From: Treponema sp.
GTDB taxonomy: Bacteria; Spirochaetota; Spirochaetia; Treponematales; Treponemataceae
Length of the DNA stretch: 64,000 nt
Direction of reading: 5' to 3'
NCBI GenBank assembly: GCA_024400915.1
Contig: JAKSLX010000015.1
Coordinates: 1-64,000, forward strand
In this document: piece by piece, positions 35,120-43,720 of the stretch
Layout of the letters: every line of letters begins with the position of its first letter
Position numbering within the stretch: position 1 is the first letter of the stretch
The notes under the pieces: generated by a model
The model's input: the letters and a program-made list of their open reading frames with translations, nothing else
The model's database searches: none
Told to the model about the DNA's origin: nothing
Program-made: the position numbers and the translations under genes

Positions 35120-36520
35120 GTGAAAGATATCACCATTGAACTGGACAAGACAAGCAAAGTAAAACTTTATCATCAGCTTTATCAGGTATTCGTCGAAATG
35201 ATTGATAAAGGAGATCTTCCAGTAGGTACAAAACTTCCTTCCATCAGAAACCTTTCCGAGGACTACAACATAAGCCGCAATACGGTTACAAAAGCCTACA
35301 GTGAACTTGAAAAAGACGGATACATCTATTCCCTTGTAAAGAGTGGATTCTTCGTAAAAAATCCTGCAGACACAGGTCCAGTTGAATCTGTACCCATAAA
35401 AACTAAGACTACGGAAAAAGAAGAGGACAGCGAAATTCCTACAGTTGATTTCCTCTTGAGAAACAGCACTGCAGAACCTTTATCAGAAGACAGTGAAAAT
35501 TCAGAGCTCATACTTACTAACATGGATGCAGTTTCCGTAAACCATGCAAAAAATGAAACCATGATCCTTAAGGATTCCCTTTTCGCCGATGAAATTTCAG
35601 AGCCTTCCATCACCAGCAAAGCAAGTGAAAACTACTCAAAAAAGGAAGTTTCACTCCTCCTGAATTCCGGAGACATGGTAAAATCCGTAGTCAGCAATGA
35701 AAAAATTCTTTCTCCAATTGCAGCTTTCATTGACAGCTGCATTACGGCCCTTGCAGAACACCACAATCGCCTTGAAGGGGACAACAAGATAGACATTCAG
35801 GGAGAAGCTCCATTACGCATTGCCCTGGCAGCATTCATCTACAAATACCACAGAATAGACATTAACCCGGCCCAAATTGCATTGGGATCAAACCTTTCCT
35901 ATTCCATCTTCCATCTCCTTCAGCTTGACGAATTCAAAAACCCGTCAAAATCTATTCACGGCCTTTTACAGATGGCAGAAAATTCAATTTCTCCTGCAAC
36001 AATAGAACCTGTTGCAGCAATAACGGAAGACATAGACCAGAGCATTATCAGTGCCTTCAATGCCGCGGGGATAAAAACTGAAATTGTAGACATGAATACA
36101 ATGGAAGAACAGATAGAAATGCTGGACCGGATAAAGGCAACCATTTTCATTTCCTCTACAAGAACCATAAAAATGAAAAACATATCCCCAAAAGACCGTC
36201 AGATCATGTTCAATTGGCTCAAGGCAAAAGAATACAGATATTTCATTGAATACGACAACATGCCGGAATCCCACAACTACGAGACAACTGAAAATTATTC
36301 CGTAAAGGACAAAGTTGTATACATCAATAGCTTTGCAAACCTCATATCAAAATCCATAAACACTTCCTTCATGTTCCTTCCAAAAAAGATTGTGGAAAGC
36401 TACAGGGAAAAATACAGGGATTTCGGAAGTCCGCTTTCAATGATCGATCAGTGTGGCCTCATTGACTTCCTTATCAAGGGTAAGCTTTACAATTACCTTA
36501 CAAATCTTGAAATGCTTTGA
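35120..36520 (+). CDS. MocR/GntR-type regulator with a degenerate aminotransferase domain
   Basis: 466 residues from a GTG start preceded by AAAGGGAG. Residues 1-~78 form a GntR winged helix ('LPVGTKLPSIRNLSEDYNISRNTVTKAYSELEKDGYI'). A long acidic linker follows (~80-185). The rest resembles the fold-type I aminotransferase domain of MocR proteins, but the PLP-lysine block, normally SFSKxLxPGLRxG, reads SFANLISKSINTS with Asn407 in place of Lys. The upstream 'IEYDNMPESHNYE' is a weakened EDDYDSEF block. PLP binding as a Schiff base is therefore not expected. It may sense another ligand. The target genes are unknown; it follows cdd by about 100 bp. Confidence 0.8.
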   Translation: MKDITIELDKTSKVKLYHQLYQVFVEMIDKGDLPVGTKLPSIRNLSEDYNISRNTVTKAYSELEKDGYIYSLVKSGFFVKNPADTGPVESVPIKTKTTEKEEDSEIPTVDFLLRNSTAEPLSEDSENSELILTNMDAVSVNHAKNETMILKDSLFADEISEPSITSKASENYSKKEVSLLLNSGDMVKSVVSNEKILSPIAAFIDSCITALAEHHNRLEGDNKIDIQGEAPLRIALAAFIYKYHRIDINPAQIALGSNLSYSIFHLLQLDEFKNPSKSIHGLLQMAENSISPATIEPVAAITEDIDQSIISAFNAAGIKTEIVDMNTMEEQIEMLDRIKATIFISSTRTIKMKNISPKDRQIMFNWLKAKEYRYFIEYDNMPESHNYETTENYSVKDKVVYINSFANLISKSINTSFMFLPKKIVESYREKYRDFGSPLSMIDQCGLIDFLIKGKLYNYLTNLEML

Positions 36521-36562
36521 TGATGCAATTCAATAAATTCCACCATACAAGAATTTACTGAA

Positions 36563-36705
36563 TTTTCCACAATTTGTGGATAACTTGTGGAAAAAGTGGA
36601 TTTTAAAGTGAATTTGTCCACAGAATTTTGTGGATAAGTTGTCTAAAATGTGGAAAAGTAAGTGAATTTGTTGTGAATTTCCACATTCAGGTCAGTTTTT
36701 CCACT
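36563..36705. other. Cluster of DnaA boxes outside the dnaA locus
   Basis: Two perfect DnaA boxes on the minus strand (TGTGGATAA at 36575-36583 and 36629-36637) are joined by near matches: TTTTCCACA 36563-36571, TGTGGAAAA 36586-36594 and 36649-36657, TTGTCCACA 36614-36622, ATTTCCACA 36677-36685, TTTTCCACT 36697-36705. It fills the gap between two convergent genes, 8.4 kb from the dnaA-dnaN cluster. Confidence 0.7.
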
Positions 36706-36721
36706 TTCATACTATACATTT

Positions 36722-36759
36722 AAAACAAAGAAGGCTGCAGAATTATTTCCGCAGCCTTC
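36722..36759 (-). terminator. Terminator of the jag-PPIase side operon
   Basis: Nine-bp arms GAAGGCTGC (36730-36738) and GCAGCCTTC (36751-36759), followed on the minus strand by TTTGTTTTA. It lies 25 nt after the PPIase stop. Confidence 0.8.
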
Positions 36760-36784
36760 TGTAATTTTTAGCCTTAAGCTGAAT

Positions 36785-37879
36785 TTATTTGATCTTTACA
36801 AGCTCGATATCGAATGCAATGTATGCACCGCCAGGAATTACTCCAGGATAACCCTGGTCACCGTAGGCAAGGTCACTTGGCACAACAATTGTCCTTAATT
36901 CTCCAACCTTCATGTCCTGAACCATGATGTCAAAGCCAGGAATCATCTGTCCGCCAGCTGTCATGAAATCCAATGGTTCATGTCCACCCTTAAGGAGTTT
37001 TGCAGAACCATCGAAAACAGTACCATCAACAAGGTATCCCTTGTATTCAGTTGTAACCATCTTTCTGGCACCACACTTATCTCCCTTGCCTTCCTTTTTA
37101 GTCTTCCAATAGATTCCATTTTCATCTGTTGCAAAACCTGGGAAAGCCTTTTCAACAGCGGCAATCTTTGCAGCATTTGCCTTCTTCTTTGCTTCAGCAG
37201 CAGCTTTCTTTGCAACTTCTACCATCTTGTCAAAATCTGCCTGTGTTGCAGTGAATTTTTCAGCATCTGCACCCTTGCGGTATATCTTGATGGAATTCAT
37301 CTTGTCGCCCTGTGCAACTGCGTTTACAACTGCCTGGCTTTCTTCGTCTACTACGATACCAAAGATTGTGTGCTTTCCGTTGAGCCATGGAGTAGGGACA
37401 TGTGTAATGAAGAACTGAGATCCGTTTGTGTTTGGACCTGCATTTGCCATTGCAAGGTAACCTGGCTTGTCAAACTGATACTTGTCGCACCATTCGTCAC
37501 CGAATTTATATCCTGGACCACCTGCACCTGTTCCCTGTGGGTCACCACCCTGAATCATGAAATCTGCAATTACGCGGTGGAATTTGAGGCCATCATAGAA
37601 TGGCTTTCGCTTAGATGCATCAAGAGTTCCTTCTGCAAGACCAACGAAGTTTGTTACTGTCATTGGTGTATCCTTGTAAAGAAGTTCAATTGCAATGTCT
37701 CCCTTGTCTGTAGAAATTACAGCAAAAAGACCTTCCTTTCCTTCGATTGATTTTTCGCCGCTCATGTTTTTAACAGCCTCCTTTTTTGTAGTAGTTTTAT
37801 TTTCTGTTTTCTTTGGTTTGCATCCTCCAAACGAAAGGAATACAAGACCTGTCAACAAAACAGCTATTATTTTTTTCAT
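36785..37879 (-). CDS. Cyclophilin-FKBP fusion lipoprotein (dual peptidyl-prolyl isomerase)
   Basis: 364 residues. The signal peptide ends in lipobox FGGC. A Lys-rich linker precedes a cyclophilin domain (residues ~52-205) with 'FHRVIADFMIQGGDPQGTGAGGPGY', 'LAMANAGPNTNGSQFFITHVPTPWLNGKHTIFG'; the catalytic Arg and Phe/Gln/Trp pocket residues are present. A helical Ala/Lys-rich linker (~215-250) leads to an FKBP domain (~262-364) with 'VDGTVFDGSA', 'MIPGFDIMVQDMKVGE' and 'PSDLAYGDQGYPGVIPGGAYIAFDIELV'. It should fold proteins in the periplasm. The start overlaps the upstream gene's stop by 4 nt. Confidence 0.9.
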   Translation of the reverse strand: MKKIIAVLLTGLVFLSFGGCKPKKTENKTTTKKEAVKNMSGEKSIEGKEGLFAVISTDKGDIAIELLYKDTPMTVTNFVGLAEGTLDASKRKPFYDGLKFHRVIADFMIQGGDPQGTGAGGPGYKFGDEWCDKYQFDKPGYLAMANAGPNTNGSQFFITHVPTPWLNGKHTIFGIVVDEESQAVVNAVAQGDKMNSIKIYRKGADAEKFTATQADFDKMVEVAKKAAAEAKKKANAAKIAAVEKAFPGFATDENGIYWKTKKEGKGDKCGARKMVTTEYKGYLVDGTVFDGSAKLLKGGHEPLDFMTAGGQMIPGFDIMVQDMKVGELRTIVVPSDLAYGDQGYPGVIPGGAYIAFDIELVKIK

Positions 37880-38643
37880 TTATTTCCTCCCACCTGTTTC
37901 ATGAAGCATCCATAGATTGCATCAAGCCTCGACAGCAAGGATTTCTTTATCTTGTCCTCAAGAAAACCAAGACTGAAGAAATCTGCTTTCTCGGCCATAT
38001 AAACCAGGTATTCATCACCACAGTCAATAAAGACAGCTCCAATAACAAGATTGCCTCTTGAAACTGCCCTTACAGGTCCATAGCTTACAGAACTAACGTT
38101 AGTAAATTCTGCAGCAACCTCATCTGCCGTCTGTGTATAAGAAATCCTGTAGTTTGTCTTGCCAAGGGAATGATCATCAAGGAGACAATATTGAACCTGA
38201 CCATCTGCATTTCCTTCGGTCATGTCAGGAACCTTTGTCCTGTCCGATGCATCCTTTATGCAATAGGCATTCTTGTACAGAATTTCAGTTCTTTTTTTCC
38301 TGTTTGAATAGTATTCCGTTCCTTCAAGCCTGCTTACAGCCCTGAGTATTACGGAAACATCATCAATGGAAGTCCCGTTTTTTGGAAGAAGGTAGAGGTT
38401 TTCACCTGACATGGATGTAAGGTTGAGTTCCTTCCATCCTCCAAAAACCTTTTTAGAAACTTCAGTATCAGGTAAAAGTTCAAGAGTGTTTGATTCATCG
38501 TTGAACCTGTTTACCTGAATTTTGCCTTCCTTTTTAAGAATTTCGTAGTTTTCTTCACCTACAATATCCCTTGCAGTATAGGAAAAGGCACTGCCACCGA
38601 TACCCATGGCAACGGCGGCCATAAAAATAAACAGCTTTTTCAT
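37876..38643 (-). CDS. Exported protein of unknown function
   Basis: 255 residues. I chose the ATG at 38643 because GAGAGG lies 5 nt before it; an in-frame GTG two codons earlier (38649) overlaps the ribosome-binding site. The signal peptide is MKKLFIFMAAVAMGIGGSAFS. The mature part has two Cys pairs ('AYCIKDASDRTKV' / 'VQYCLLDDH' and 'VFIDCGDEYLVY' / 'IYGCFMKQ'), suggesting disulphides in the periplasm. I do not recognise the family. It lies between jag and the isomerase fusion, overlapping the latter by ATGA, so the two are translated together; it might be a client or partner (inference). Confidence 0.65.
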   Translation of the reverse strand: MKKLFIFMAAVAMGIGGSAFSYTARDIVGEENYEILKKEGKIQVNRFNDESNTLELLPDTEVSKKVFGGWKELNLTSMSGENLYLLPKNGTSIDDVSVILRAVSRLEGTEYYSNRKKRTEILYKNAYCIKDASDRTKVPDMTEGNADGQVQYCLLDDHSLGKTNYRISYTQTADEVAAEFTNVSSVSYGPVRAVSRGNLVIGAVFIDCGDEYLVYMAEKADFFSLGFLEDKIKKSLLSRLDAIYGCFMKQVGGNK

Positions 38644-38667
38644 AAGCACCTCTCGGGCTTTGATTTA

Positions 38668-39372
38668 TCAGCGTACTCCCTTGTAGATTACGCGTACCTG
38701 TTTATATAAACCATCTCCTTCCGATTTGGTTTCAACATCTGCAATATCATTTAAAGTTGTATGGATAAGACGGCGTTCAAAAGGATTCATAGGTTCAAGA
38801 AGCATTGATGTCTTCTTCTGGCGAACCTTGTCTGCTGTTACATAGGCAAGGCGAACAAGAGATTCTTCGCGGCGGATCCTGTAGTTTTCTGTATCGAGGA
38901 TAACGCGTACGTCTTCCCTTCCAAGGTGACCTGCATAGATGTTTACGATGAGCTGGAGTGCATCAAGATTCTTTCCCTTGCGTCCAATGAGGATTGAAGA
39001 AGAGCTGCTTGTAAGCTTGATTCCAATCTTTCTGTCTTCGCGGAACATGATCTCAACTGCAACTTCATAACCCATTTTTTCTACGACAGTCTTCGTAAAG
39101 TCTACGAGTTTCTGTTCAAATTCATCCTGTGGCATTGGATTTGAAACTACCGACCTTGAAACTGAATCGGAAATCTTTCCGTCAAATTCAGATGAAACCT
39201 GATTCTGAGAATCAACTGTGTGAACGCGGATCTTAACATATCCGTTCTTAAAAAGGCTTTTCTTCTGTGATTCAAGAATTTCTACATCGAACTGATCCTT
39301 TTCAAGACCGAGTTCTGAAGCTGCCTTTTCAATGGCTTCCTTTTCTGTCTTTCCTTCATATTCGTAAGTCAT
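38668..39372 (-). CDS. jag: Jag/KhpB RNA-binding protein
   Basis: 234 residues from the ATG at 39372, with AAGGAG properly placed; an upstream in-frame start at 39429 lies inside yidC. Domain order is the Jag N-terminal domain ('YEYEGKTEKEAIEKAASELG'), KH ('SSSSILIGRKGKNLDALQLIVN') and R3H ('DTENYRIRREESLVRLAYVTADKVR', 'MNPFERRLIHTTLND'). It binds RNA and in other bacteria affects cell-envelope and division gene expression. It follows yidC by 10 nt, the classical partnership. Confidence 0.93.
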   Translation of the reverse strand: MTYEYEGKTEKEAIEKAASELGLEKDQFDVEILESQKKSLFKNGYVKIRVHTVDSQNQVSSEFDGKISDSVSRSVVSNPMPQDEFEQKLVDFTKTVVEKMGYEVAVEIMFREDRKIGIKLTSSSSSILIGRKGKNLDALQLIVNIYAGHLGREDVRVILDTENYRIRREESLVRLAYVTADKVRQKKTSMLLEPMNPFERRLIHTTLNDIADVETKSEGDGLYKQVRVIYKGVR

Positions 39373-39382
39373 ATATATCTCC

Positions 39383-41194
39383 TTATCTTGTTTTTTTCTT
39401 TCCGCCCTTGAACTTGAGTTCATTGGCATTTACAGGCTTCTTTGCAGCCATTTCCTTTCTCTTCTTCTTCATTACGCTGTTGATAACAAGCTGCTGTCCA
39501 ATCTGAAGGATATTGCTTGTTGTCCAGTAAAGGAGAAGTCCACTTGGAACATTGTAGAAGAGGAAGAAGAACATGATAGGCATACCATATGTCATCATCT
39601 TCATTTGGCTCTGGCTGGAAGCTGCTCCTGGGTTACCGAACTGTGTAATCTTTCCGTTCAAAAGCTGAGAAATTGTGTAGATGAAAGGAAGAAGCCTCAA
39701 GTTGTTCATTGTGAATCCAGAAATGAAAGGAATTGCCTTGTTCCATGTCCAGATTGAATCACCTGTAGAAAGGTCATCTATCCATCCTGCAACGAAGCTT
39801 GCACCGCGGAATTCAAAGTAGTTGTTGAATACGTTGTACATTGCAAAGAGGATGAACATCTGAACGATCATTGGAAGACAACCTGACATAGGGTTATATC
39901 CCACTTCCTTGTAAAGCTTCTGCATTTCAGCACCAAGCTTTGCCTGGTCATTCTTATACTTTTCCTGAACTTCCTTCATTCTTGGCTGAAGTTCCTGCAT
40001 CTTGAGTGAACCTACTGCCTGATTCTTGTTGAGAGGGAAGAGGATTATCTTGAGAATCAATGTAAGTATGATGATTGAAACACCCCAGTTACCTACAGGT
40101 CCATGAATCTTATCAAGAGACCACTTGAGGATTCTTTCGATAGGGGAGAAAAGACCGCTTGACTGCAATGCCATGTTGAGCCTTGTGTTTGTAAGGTTCC
40201 ATGCATTCTTTGTCTGGTCATTGTATTTGATGAGCTCTGCTTCCTGGCGAGGTCCAACATAAATGTAGTATGTATCGTTTACATTTTTTTCAGTAATTGC
40301 CTTTCTTGAAAGCATTACCTGAGTTGTATCCCCCTTGTCGGAAATTGACTTTACGGAAGAATTCATTGTAAGAGGTGCAACAGGCTTTATGAGCATTGTA
40401 AAATACTTTCCGCCTGTACCTGCCCACTGAAGATCACCTATTTCATATACCTTGTCGGAAATTCCCTTTCTTATTTTCTTTGATCCGTTCAATGCAAGGA
40501 ACTGTCTTACTTCATAGCGGTTTTTCTTGTCATATTTTGGACCGATCTGAGGTGATGTCCTGATAGTGTAGGCTGAACCTCCAAGATCAAGCTTATTTCC
40601 TTCTTCCTTTGAAAGCACTGAAATTTCAAGCTTGAAAGCATAGTCGTCATCGGCAAAAGTATATTTCTTTCCGAATGTAAACCTGTGTGGATTTCCGTCT
40701 GAATCCTTGATTTCATAATCGCGGTAGAAAAGGATTGTCTTTGAATCCTTCATTGAAACATTGAAAATGTCATCAAGTACTGCACCGTCAAAACCGCCGA
40801 ATGCTGTAGTAAAGGCTTTGTTGTATGCTGAAACGTTCATTGCCATTTCAACACCGTCACCTGTTTCCTTGTCCTTGTGTTCAAGGAGTTTGTAGCTCAA
40901 TACATCTCCACCCTTGTTTGTAAAGACAACCTTAGCTTTATTTGTTGATATTACATATTCCTTTTCGAAAACATTTTCGTCTGTGGAAGAAGTTTCTTCG
41001 GCAAAAGAAGCAGAAATCATTTCGTTTTCTGCCTGTGCCTTTTCTTTTTCCATTTCTTTCTTAGCCTGCATTTCTGCAGCCTGGGCTTCTGCCTGTGCCT
41101 GCTTTTTAGGCGCAATGTACTTGTTCTGAATGAAGAATGATCCTATAAGAACCAGACTTGAAAGAACAACGGCAATAATACTGTTTTTATCCAT
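39383..41194 (-). CDS. yidC: Membrane protein insertase YidC
   Basis: 603 residues, Gram-negative type. An N-terminal membrane anchor (IIAVVLSSLVLIGSFFI) leads into a long periplasmic beta domain (~60-360), then the conserved five-helix insertase core: 'GPVGNWGVSIIILTLILKIILFPLN', 'MQELQPRMKEVQEKYKNDQAKL', 'PMSGCLPMIVQMFILFAMYNVF', 'GMPIMFFFLFYNVPSGLLLYWTTSNI'. It inserts membrane proteins alone or with SecYEG. The C-terminus is Lys-rich and probably ribosome-binding. It sits in rpmH-rnpA-yidD-yidC-jag order. Confidence 0.96.
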   Translation of the reverse strand: MDKNSIIAVVLSSLVLIGSFFIQNKYIAPKKQAQAEAQAAEMQAKKEMEKEKAQAENEMISASFAEETSSTDENVFEKEYVISTNKAKVVFTNKGGDVLSYKLLEHKDKETGDGVEMAMNVSAYNKAFTTAFGGFDGAVLDDIFNVSMKDSKTILFYRDYEIKDSDGNPHRFTFGKKYTFADDDYAFKLEISVLSKEEGNKLDLGGSAYTIRTSPQIGPKYDKKNRYEVRQFLALNGSKKIRKGISDKVYEIGDLQWAGTGGKYFTMLIKPVAPLTMNSSVKSISDKGDTTQVMLSRKAITEKNVNDTYYIYVGPRQEAELIKYNDQTKNAWNLTNTRLNMALQSSGLFSPIERILKWSLDKIHGPVGNWGVSIIILTLILKIILFPLNKNQAVGSLKMQELQPRMKEVQEKYKNDQAKLGAEMQKLYKEVGYNPMSGCLPMIVQMFILFAMYNVFNNYFEFRGASFVAGWIDDLSTGDSIWTWNKAIPFISGFTMNNLRLLPFIYTISQLLNGKITQFGNPGAASSQSQMKMMTYGMPIMFFFLFYNVPSGLLLYWTTSNILQIGQQLVINSVMKKKRKEMAAKKPVNANELKFKGGKKKTR

Positions 41195-41214
41195 GATAAA
41201 TCCTCTTTCTGCCG

Positions 41215-41433
41215 TCAGGGAACAGGATCATATCCCCCTTCATGAAAAGGATTGCATCGCAGTATTCTCCTGGCAGCAAGGTAAAATCCCTTAAAGGGAC
41301 CATGTTTTTTGATTGCTTCAATGGCATACTGAGAACAGCTGGGCGTATAGCGACAGCAGTCCGGCAAAAAAGGAGAAATACAAACTTGATAAAACCGTAT
41401 CAAAAGACACATGAATTTAACGAGAAAATTCAT
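41215..41433 (-). CDS. yidD: YidD membrane-insertion efficiency factor
   Basis: 72 residues from the ATG at 41433, where AAAGGA lies 5 nt upstream and the ATGA overlaps the rnpA stop. The earlier in-frame ATG at 41463 lacks a ribosome-binding site. The hallmark 'RFYQVCISPFLPDCCRYTPSCSQYAIEAIKKHG' and 'RILRCNPFHEGGYDPVP' are intact. It aids YidC-dependent insertion and lies between rnpA and yidC as usual. Confidence 0.93.
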   Translation of the reverse strand: MNFLVKFMCLLIRFYQVCISPFLPDCCRYTPSCSQYAIEAIKKHGPFKGFYLAARRILRCNPFHEGGYDPVP

Positions 41434-41795
41434 GAATCCTTTAATAAACCAGCTTTTATGCATAATGTCTTAAATTGTTCACACCGCGAGAGGAACGAGT
41501 CATTTCCGGGATATACTAAAAAAAGCATGTCGTAGCCGGTGTTCAGGTGTGCTTTAAAAAAACGATATGTTTCACGGCTATAGCGCTTAGACCTGTTTCT
41601 TTCAACAGCATTGCCATAGCCACGGGGAAGGGGAAAACCTATGCGGTTGATATTTTTATCATTCTTCATAAAGAAGAGTTTTGCTCCCTTTACGCTGAAT
41701 TTCTTCCCCGCCTTAAAAAGTTTCTGGATGTCGGCAGGTTTCTTTATGTGTTCTTCACGCTTAAAAAAACCTGTTTTTAACAAGTCCGTATCCAT
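41430..41795 (-). CDS. rnpA: Ribonuclease P protein component
   Basis: 121 residues. RnpA landmarks are 'FKREEHIKKPADIQKLFKAGKKF' and the RNR motif in 'NAVERNRSKRYSRE', followed by the central strand 'YDMLFLVYPG'. It binds RNase P RNA for tRNA 5' processing. The start at 41795 is not well supported by a ribosome-binding site; it lies 16 nt after the rpmH stop, so translation is likely coupled. It overlaps yidD by 4 nt. Confidence 0.92.
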   Translation of the reverse strand: MDTDLLKTGFFKREEHIKKPADIQKLFKAGKKFSVKGAKLFFMKNDKNINRIGFPLPRGYGNAVERNRSKRYSRETYRFFKAHLNTGYDMLFLVYPGNDSFLSRCEQFKTLCIKAGLLKDS

Positions 41796-41811
41796 CCTAT
41801 TTCACTTAAAA

Positions 41812-41967
41812 TCAGTAAGGCTTCTTCTCGTCTGATACAGAAAGCTTATGGCGTCCCTTAGCTCTTCTTCTAGCGAGAACCATTCTTCCACCTCTTGTTG
41901 CCATTCTTGCGCGGAAACCAAACTTTCTATTGCGCTTAACTTTACTTGGCTGGTATGTACGTAACAT
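41812..41967 (-). CDS. rpmH: Ribosomal protein L34
   Basis: A 51-residue basic protein: starts MLRTYQPSKVKRNRKFGFR and continues 'ARMATRGGRMVLARRRAKGRHKLSV', the standard L34 pattern with a slightly longer C-terminus (DEKKPY). GAGGAG is 7 nt before the ATG. It heads the rpmH-rnpA-yidD-yidC-jag operon. Confidence 0.95.
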   Translation of the reverse strand: MLRTYQPSKVKRNRKFGFRARMATRGGRMVLARRRAKGRHKLSVSDEKKPY

Positions 41968-42016
41968 ATGACGACTCCTCTATTATATTAAAATAATTTC
42001 AATTTTAGTAAGCGAT

Positions 42017-42044
42017 ATTATCATTATTTTTAAGACTTGGTCAA
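42017..42044 (-). promoter_or_regulatory. Promoter of the rpmH operon
   Basis: TTGACC (42044-42039), a 16-bp spacer and GATAAT (42022-42017), about 50 nt before the rpmH start, in an A+T-rich gap. Confidence 0.5.
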
Positions 42045-42074
42045 CAATAAAACCTATACAAAATGATAAGTTTT

Positions 42075-42614
42075 TTATTTTTCAAAGTCCTTTTCTATAT
42101 TTTCAAATATAGAATTGAGTTCTGGAGGAAGTTCCCTTCTGCTTCTATTTGAAAGTAATTCCGATTCTGCAGGTAATGGACCTTTTTCTTCCTCTTTAAT
42201 CTGCCTTTCAAATATATTTCTTCCGTCTTCCTCTTTCTTTTCAACAGATTCTTCGGCAAATCCCCTTGATCCTGTCAGCTTGAAAGCAATGTTTCTTATA
42301 CCGTATTTGTTTCCGTTCATCTGAAATCCCTTCAGAATGAAATTTTTGTAAAACTGAAGGAGGTTTATGTATCCAGGATGATCTGCTTCTACAAGAAGAA
42401 CTCCATTCCTTAAATCTACAATTCTTGAATGATCCGAAATATTGTTCCCAAGATTGTCATTTCTTTTTTCGTCAATATTTGGAGAAGACTTTATTTTTGA
42501 AACAATTTTTTTCCATTCGCTGGAAATATCAACTGCCTTTACTGAATCTTCCACATTCAAATTAGAAAAGAGAATTTCCATCAGGTTTCCGGCCGACATT
42601 ATTTTTTCGTTCAT
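42075..42614 (-). CDS. DciA (DUF721) family helicase-loader-like protein
   Basis: 179 residues. The DUF721 core is 'EWKKIVSKI...HSRIVDLRNGVLLVEADHPGYINLLQFYKNFILKGFQ', which resembles a KH-like fold used by DciA to load the replicative helicase DnaB. A charged C-terminal tail follows. The position directly after recF, with a 4-nt overlap, is the classic one in bacteria that lack DnaC. A replication role is inferred from family and place. Confidence 0.82.
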   Translation of the reverse strand: MNEKIMSAGNLMEILFSNLNVEDSVKAVDISSEWKKIVSKIKSSPNIDEKRNDNLGNNISDHSRIVDLRNGVLLVEADHPGYINLLQFYKNFILKGFQMNGNKYGIRNIAFKLTGSRGFAEESVEKKEEDGRNIFERQIKEEEKGPLPAESELLSNRSRRELPPELNSIFENIEKDFEK

Positions 42615-43705
42615 ATTAATCTGTTCCAGTTTCCGTCTTTAATTTCATACACGAAGGTATTTTCCCTTCTGTAATTTTCATAGGGTTCTCCAGGAAGAAA
42701 AGTACAGAAAAGCTGATCATATTCCGGAAGAAGGGCTGTAACTTTCTGCCTTTTTTCCGGATCCAGTTCAAGAAGAACATCATCCATAAGGAGCACCGGT
42801 TTGTTTCCCGTAATCTGATTGTAGAAAACAGCCTGAGCAGTCCTTAACACTAGAGAAACAAGCCTTCTCTGTCCTGTGGATGCCTTCGGAATAAAAGCCG
42901 ATCCATTTCTTTCAAACACTATTCTGTCGCGATGAGGTCCACTCATGGTTGTATTCCTCATAGCTTCCATTTCCCTGTTTTTCTGAAGGTACTCCCTTAC
43001 AATATAGTCACAATTAAGTCCTTCTTCAGGTTCTTTCCATGAAGGAAAATACCTTACATGTACTCCATCAATTCCAGTAACTTCTTCGTAAATCCTGTCA
43101 AAAATCTGATTGAATTTGAAAATTGCCGACTTTCTCTTTTTCTGAATTTCAATTCCGTTCTGTGCAAGCTGAATGTCATAGGAATCAATGAGATTTAAAT
43201 TTCTTTCTGCAAGGCAAATATTTCGGCTTTTAAGGATTTTTCTATACCTTCTCATTACGTCAATATACATTACATCATACATGCTCAAGGACTGGTCTAT
43301 GAAAAATCTTCTCCTTTCCGGAGCTCCAACTGCAAAATCCAGATCGTCATGGCTATAAAGTACACAGGGGATGGTATTTATGAGTTCCTTTCTGTCGTGA
43401 ATTATTTTACCGTCTTTTTCAATGGATTTTTTCTTGTCCTTAATTTTAAGAAGGGTAGTGTGGGTAGTTCTGTTTTCTTCAGTGAACATGGAATGAAGGC
43501 TCATTTCACTTTCACCGTTCTTTATTATTTCGCTTTCCTGATTTGTCCTGAAAGAAGAACCGTATGCACAGTAATAAAGGGCTTCAAGAAAATTGCTTTT
43601 TCCCTGTCCGTTTTTACCCACAAAAAAAACCTCCCTTGAAGACAAATCAATTGTCTCATTGGAGAGGTTTCTGAAATTATAGGGAGTAAGTGATTTGAAA
43701 GGCAA
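42611..43705 (-). CDS. recF: DNA replication and repair protein RecF
   Basis: 364 residues. The Walker A is GKNGQGKSN (residues 30-38). The signature 'STGQRRLVSLVLRTAQAVF' and Walker B 'NKPVLLMDDVLLELDPEKR' are present, so the SMC-like ATPase is complete. It loads RecA at gaps. It follows dnaN by 15 nt and overlaps dciA by 4 nt. Confidence 0.95.
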   Translation of the reverse strand: MPFKSLTPYNFRNLSNETIDLSSREVFFVGKNGQGKSNFLEALYYCAYGSSFRTNQESEIIKNGESEMSLHSMFTEENRTTHTTLLKIKDKKKSIEKDGKIIHDRKELINTIPCVLYSHDDLDFAVGAPERRRFFIDQSLSMYDVMYIDVMRRYRKILKSRNICLAERNLNLIDSYDIQLAQNGIEIQKKRKSAIFKFNQIFDRIYEEVTGIDGVHVRYFPSWKEPEEGLNCDYIVREYLQKNREMEAMRNTTMSGPHRDRIVFERNGSAFIPKASTGQRRLVSLVLRTAQAVFYNQITGNKPVLLMDDVLLELDPEKRQKVTALLPEYDQLFCTFLPGEPYENYRRENTFVYEIKDGNWNRLI

Positions 43706-43720
43706 TCTTTTTTATACAGC

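Noticed and set aside
41565..41580. TGTTTCACGGCT, a parS-like half
   Set aside because: Only one half of the palindrome is present; it lies in the rnpA coding region and away from the cluster.
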